Part shown: positions 29,251 to 30,765 of the stretch, in pieces
How positions within the stretch are numbered: the stretch's first letter is position 1
How the letters are laid out: every line of letters starts with the position of its first letter
NCBI GenBank assembly: GCA_029939715.1
Contig: JAOZSJ010000037.1
Span: forward strand, 1 to 30,765
Length of the DNA stretch: 30,765 bases
Direction: 5' to 3'
DNA from: 4572-123 sp002084545
Lineage (GTDB): Bacteria > Desulfobacterota > Desulfobacteria > Desulfobacterales > 4572-123
The notes under the pieces: generated by a model
What the model saw: the letters and a program-made list of their open reading frames with translations, nothing else
The model's database searches: none
Told to the model about the DNA's origin: nothing
Made by a program: the position numbers and the translations under genes

Positions 29251-30693
29251 TCAATCCTGTTGTTTATCAGGGTCAGGTATAATTGATATGGGCAGTTCGA
29301 TGATTATCTGAGCCCCAATCGAGGAACGGTTGCGGGCATTTATCTTTCCCCTGTGAGATTCGATAATATTTTTTACAATACCAAGCCCCAGGCCTGTTCC
29401 CTGGCTTTTGGTGGTAAAAAACGGATTCCAAATTTTTTCAAGGATTTCCTCGCTGATTCCAGGCCCCTCGTCTTTGAAAAAAATTGTTACAGTATTGTTA
29501 TCGGCCTTAATTTCTATCCGGATTTTACCTCCCTCCGGCATGGCTTGCATGGCATTTATCAGGATATTCAAAAATGCCTGGTAGAGCATGTTGAAATCGG
29601 CCATTATTTCGGGAATGAGATCGTCATATTTTACCTCAATGTCGTATTTTTTATCCTGAATCTGTTGAGCAAGGGCGGCCATGTTTTTATCAATAATTTT
29701 TTCCACCCGGCATATTTTAAGATCAGGCTTTATCGGTTTTGCAAAGTTAAGAAAATCCGTAATGATATTATTTAATCTGTTGGACTCCTCAATAATTATA
29801 TCTGGAATCGTATTGGCCGGATCAAACATGGCCATTTTTTTTTTCAACAGTTCCGCGGAACTGCTGATAATACCCAGAGGATTCCGTATTTCATGGGAAA
29901 TGCCGGCCGTCATTTCTCCCAGGGTCGACATGTGCCTGGCCCGGTTCAGCGCTTCTTCCAGCAGTATTCTTTCCTGTGTACGCCGCAGATTTATAGCGTT
30001 ACCTTTTTTTACAACAAAAAGGAGCACTGTAAAAAGGATGCCCATGACGGAAGTGATGGTCAAAACGACAAATATCTGGAATCGAAAAATAGTTTTATAC
30101 TCTTTTGAAATGTCCTGAACTATTTCAACAACACCCAGCACCGGGCCGGATATGTGGGATAACGGTTTTTCGGCACGCAACGGTGCAAAGGTCAATATTT
30201 TAATATTTTTTGGAATTCCAAGCAGGATTTCCCAGAAATTGCCGTTTTGAACAACTTTTGATGATGATACTCCGGTCAACGCATTCATATATCCGGTTCC
30301 GCCTAAATCCCTTTTCCCAATTAAAGTTTGATCAAAGCTGTAGGAAATAACGTTGTCCATATCGAAAATATTGACTGTCTCGACATTAAAGCTGTGCATT
30401 GTGCTTCTGACGATTTTGTCCATTCTCGTGAATTGTTCGGGTTTGCGCAACTGGATTTTTCCGAATTTCAATGCCACTGGAATTATGAACTGCAAAAAGA
30501 CCTGATGGTTAAGGTTTTCTACCAGAAGAATGGCATAATCTTCACTTTTCTGGCGCTGCATGGTCCTGGCCCAGTGGGTGTTGAGTACCGAAAGAGCAAT
30601 GGTGCCCAGGAACATTACAATGAGACTTGAATAGGAAAAATATTTTACCAGTCGAAAAGGTTTGACTTTTTCTTTATTGGTTTGATTCTTCAT
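29251..30693 (-). CDS. Sensor histidine kinase of the NtrC-type pair
   Basis: This membrane sensor kinase has 480 residues. Membrane helix 1 spans about residues 20-37 and helix 2 about 205-228. The about 165-residue loop between them (NTHWARTMQRQKSEDYA...LGVVEIVQDIS) looks like a periplasmic Cache/PAS-like sensor; its ligand is unknown. The phosphorylated histidine is H267 in GISHEIRNPLG. The ATPase domain shows the N-box (N376 and N380 in NILINAMQAM), G1 box DEGPG (408-412), F-box NPFFTT and G2 box GTGLGLG (432-438). It passes phosphate to the regulator gene that follows by 4 bases. A TATAAT-like -10 lies at 30707-30712 on the minus strand, without a clear -35. Confidence 0.95.
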   Translation of the reverse strand: MKNQTNKEKVKPFRLVKYFSYSSLIVMFLGTIALSVLNTHWARTMQRQKSEDYAILLVENLNHQVFLQFIIPVALKFGKIQLRKPEQFTRMDKIVRSTMHSFNVETVNIFDMDNVISYSFDQTLIGKRDLGGTGYMNALTGVSSSKVVQNGNFWEILLGIPKNIKILTFAPLRAEKPLSHISGPVLGVVEIVQDISKEYKTIFRFQIFVVLTITSVMGILFTVLLFVVKKGNAINLRRTQERILLEEALNRARHMSTLGEMTAGISHEIRNPLGIISSSAELLKKKMAMFDPANTIPDIIIEESNRLNNIITDFLNFAKPIKPDLKICRVEKIIDKNMAALAQQIQDKKYDIEVKYDDLIPEIMADFNMLYQAFLNILINAMQAMPEGGKIRIEIKADNNTVTIFFKDEGPGISEEILEKIWNPFFTTKSQGTGLGLGIVKNIIESHRGKINARNRSSIGAQIIIELPISIIPDPDKQQD

Positions 30694-30765
30694 AAGATAC
30701 TTTGCAATTATAAGAGTCGTATATGGAAACTCTTGCTCAAGGTCAAGCTTTAGTTTATAGTGATA

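Overview
The window carries 24 protein-coding genes, one of them cut by the left edge, one cobalamin riboswitch and no RNA genes. It looks like core chromosome of an anaerobic Desulfobacterota (sulfate-reducer-like delta-proteobacterium). That placement is inference. It rests on a Wood-Ljungdahl-type formate-tetrahydrofolate ligase, B12-dependent control, NtrC-type two-component signalling, several predicted lipoproteins, roughly 50% GC and frequent non-ATG starts. I see no phage, insertion sequence, CRISPR array or toxin-antitoxin signature.

Region by region. (1) 1-2982: the 5' part of ssb (minus strand, TTG start), then a small metallophosphoesterase, a YihY/BrkB-type membrane protein and a DUF4126 membrane protein on the plus strand. 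(2) 3025-4391: a textbook cobalamin riboswitch with an intrinsic terminator in front of cobT. (3) 4375-4569: a large imperfect palindrome with a nearby direct repeat, at the junction of cobT and the convergent dpp operon. (4) 4551-11724, minus strand: a complete dipeptide/oligopeptide ABC transporter in the order dppA-dppB-dppC-dppD-dppF, with an M20 metallopeptidase upstream. Together these suggest import of peptides followed by hydrolysis in the cytoplasm. (5) 11917-14510: a YajD-type HNH protein, an AsmA-like membrane-anchored protein and a FlgT/CsgG-like lipoprotein. (6) 14534-17953, minus strand: a REC-adenylate cyclase fusion, DusB, a 116-residue unknown and a CpoB/YbgF-like lipoprotein, probably one operon. 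(7) 18172-23267: a stand-alone receiver protein facing a CvfB-like RNA-binding protein, a 104-residue unknown, a radical SAM protein with a B12-binding-like N-terminus, and fhs with a strong terminator. (8) 23482-30693: an RNB-family ribonuclease, a membrane-tethered pentapeptide-repeat protein, an SH3b protein and a TPR protein, then a sensor kinase/sigma-54 regulator pair.

Most of the window is ordinary housekeeping and signalling. I did not find a clearly new multi-gene system. The observations most worth following are the palindrome/direct-repeat element at 4375-4569, the radical SAM gene translationally coupled to an unknown small protein, the possibly leaderless ribonuclease mRNA, the 27-pentad membrane-tethered beta-helix, and the identical C-X5-C-X6-C-X17-C motifs in both Dpp ATPases.
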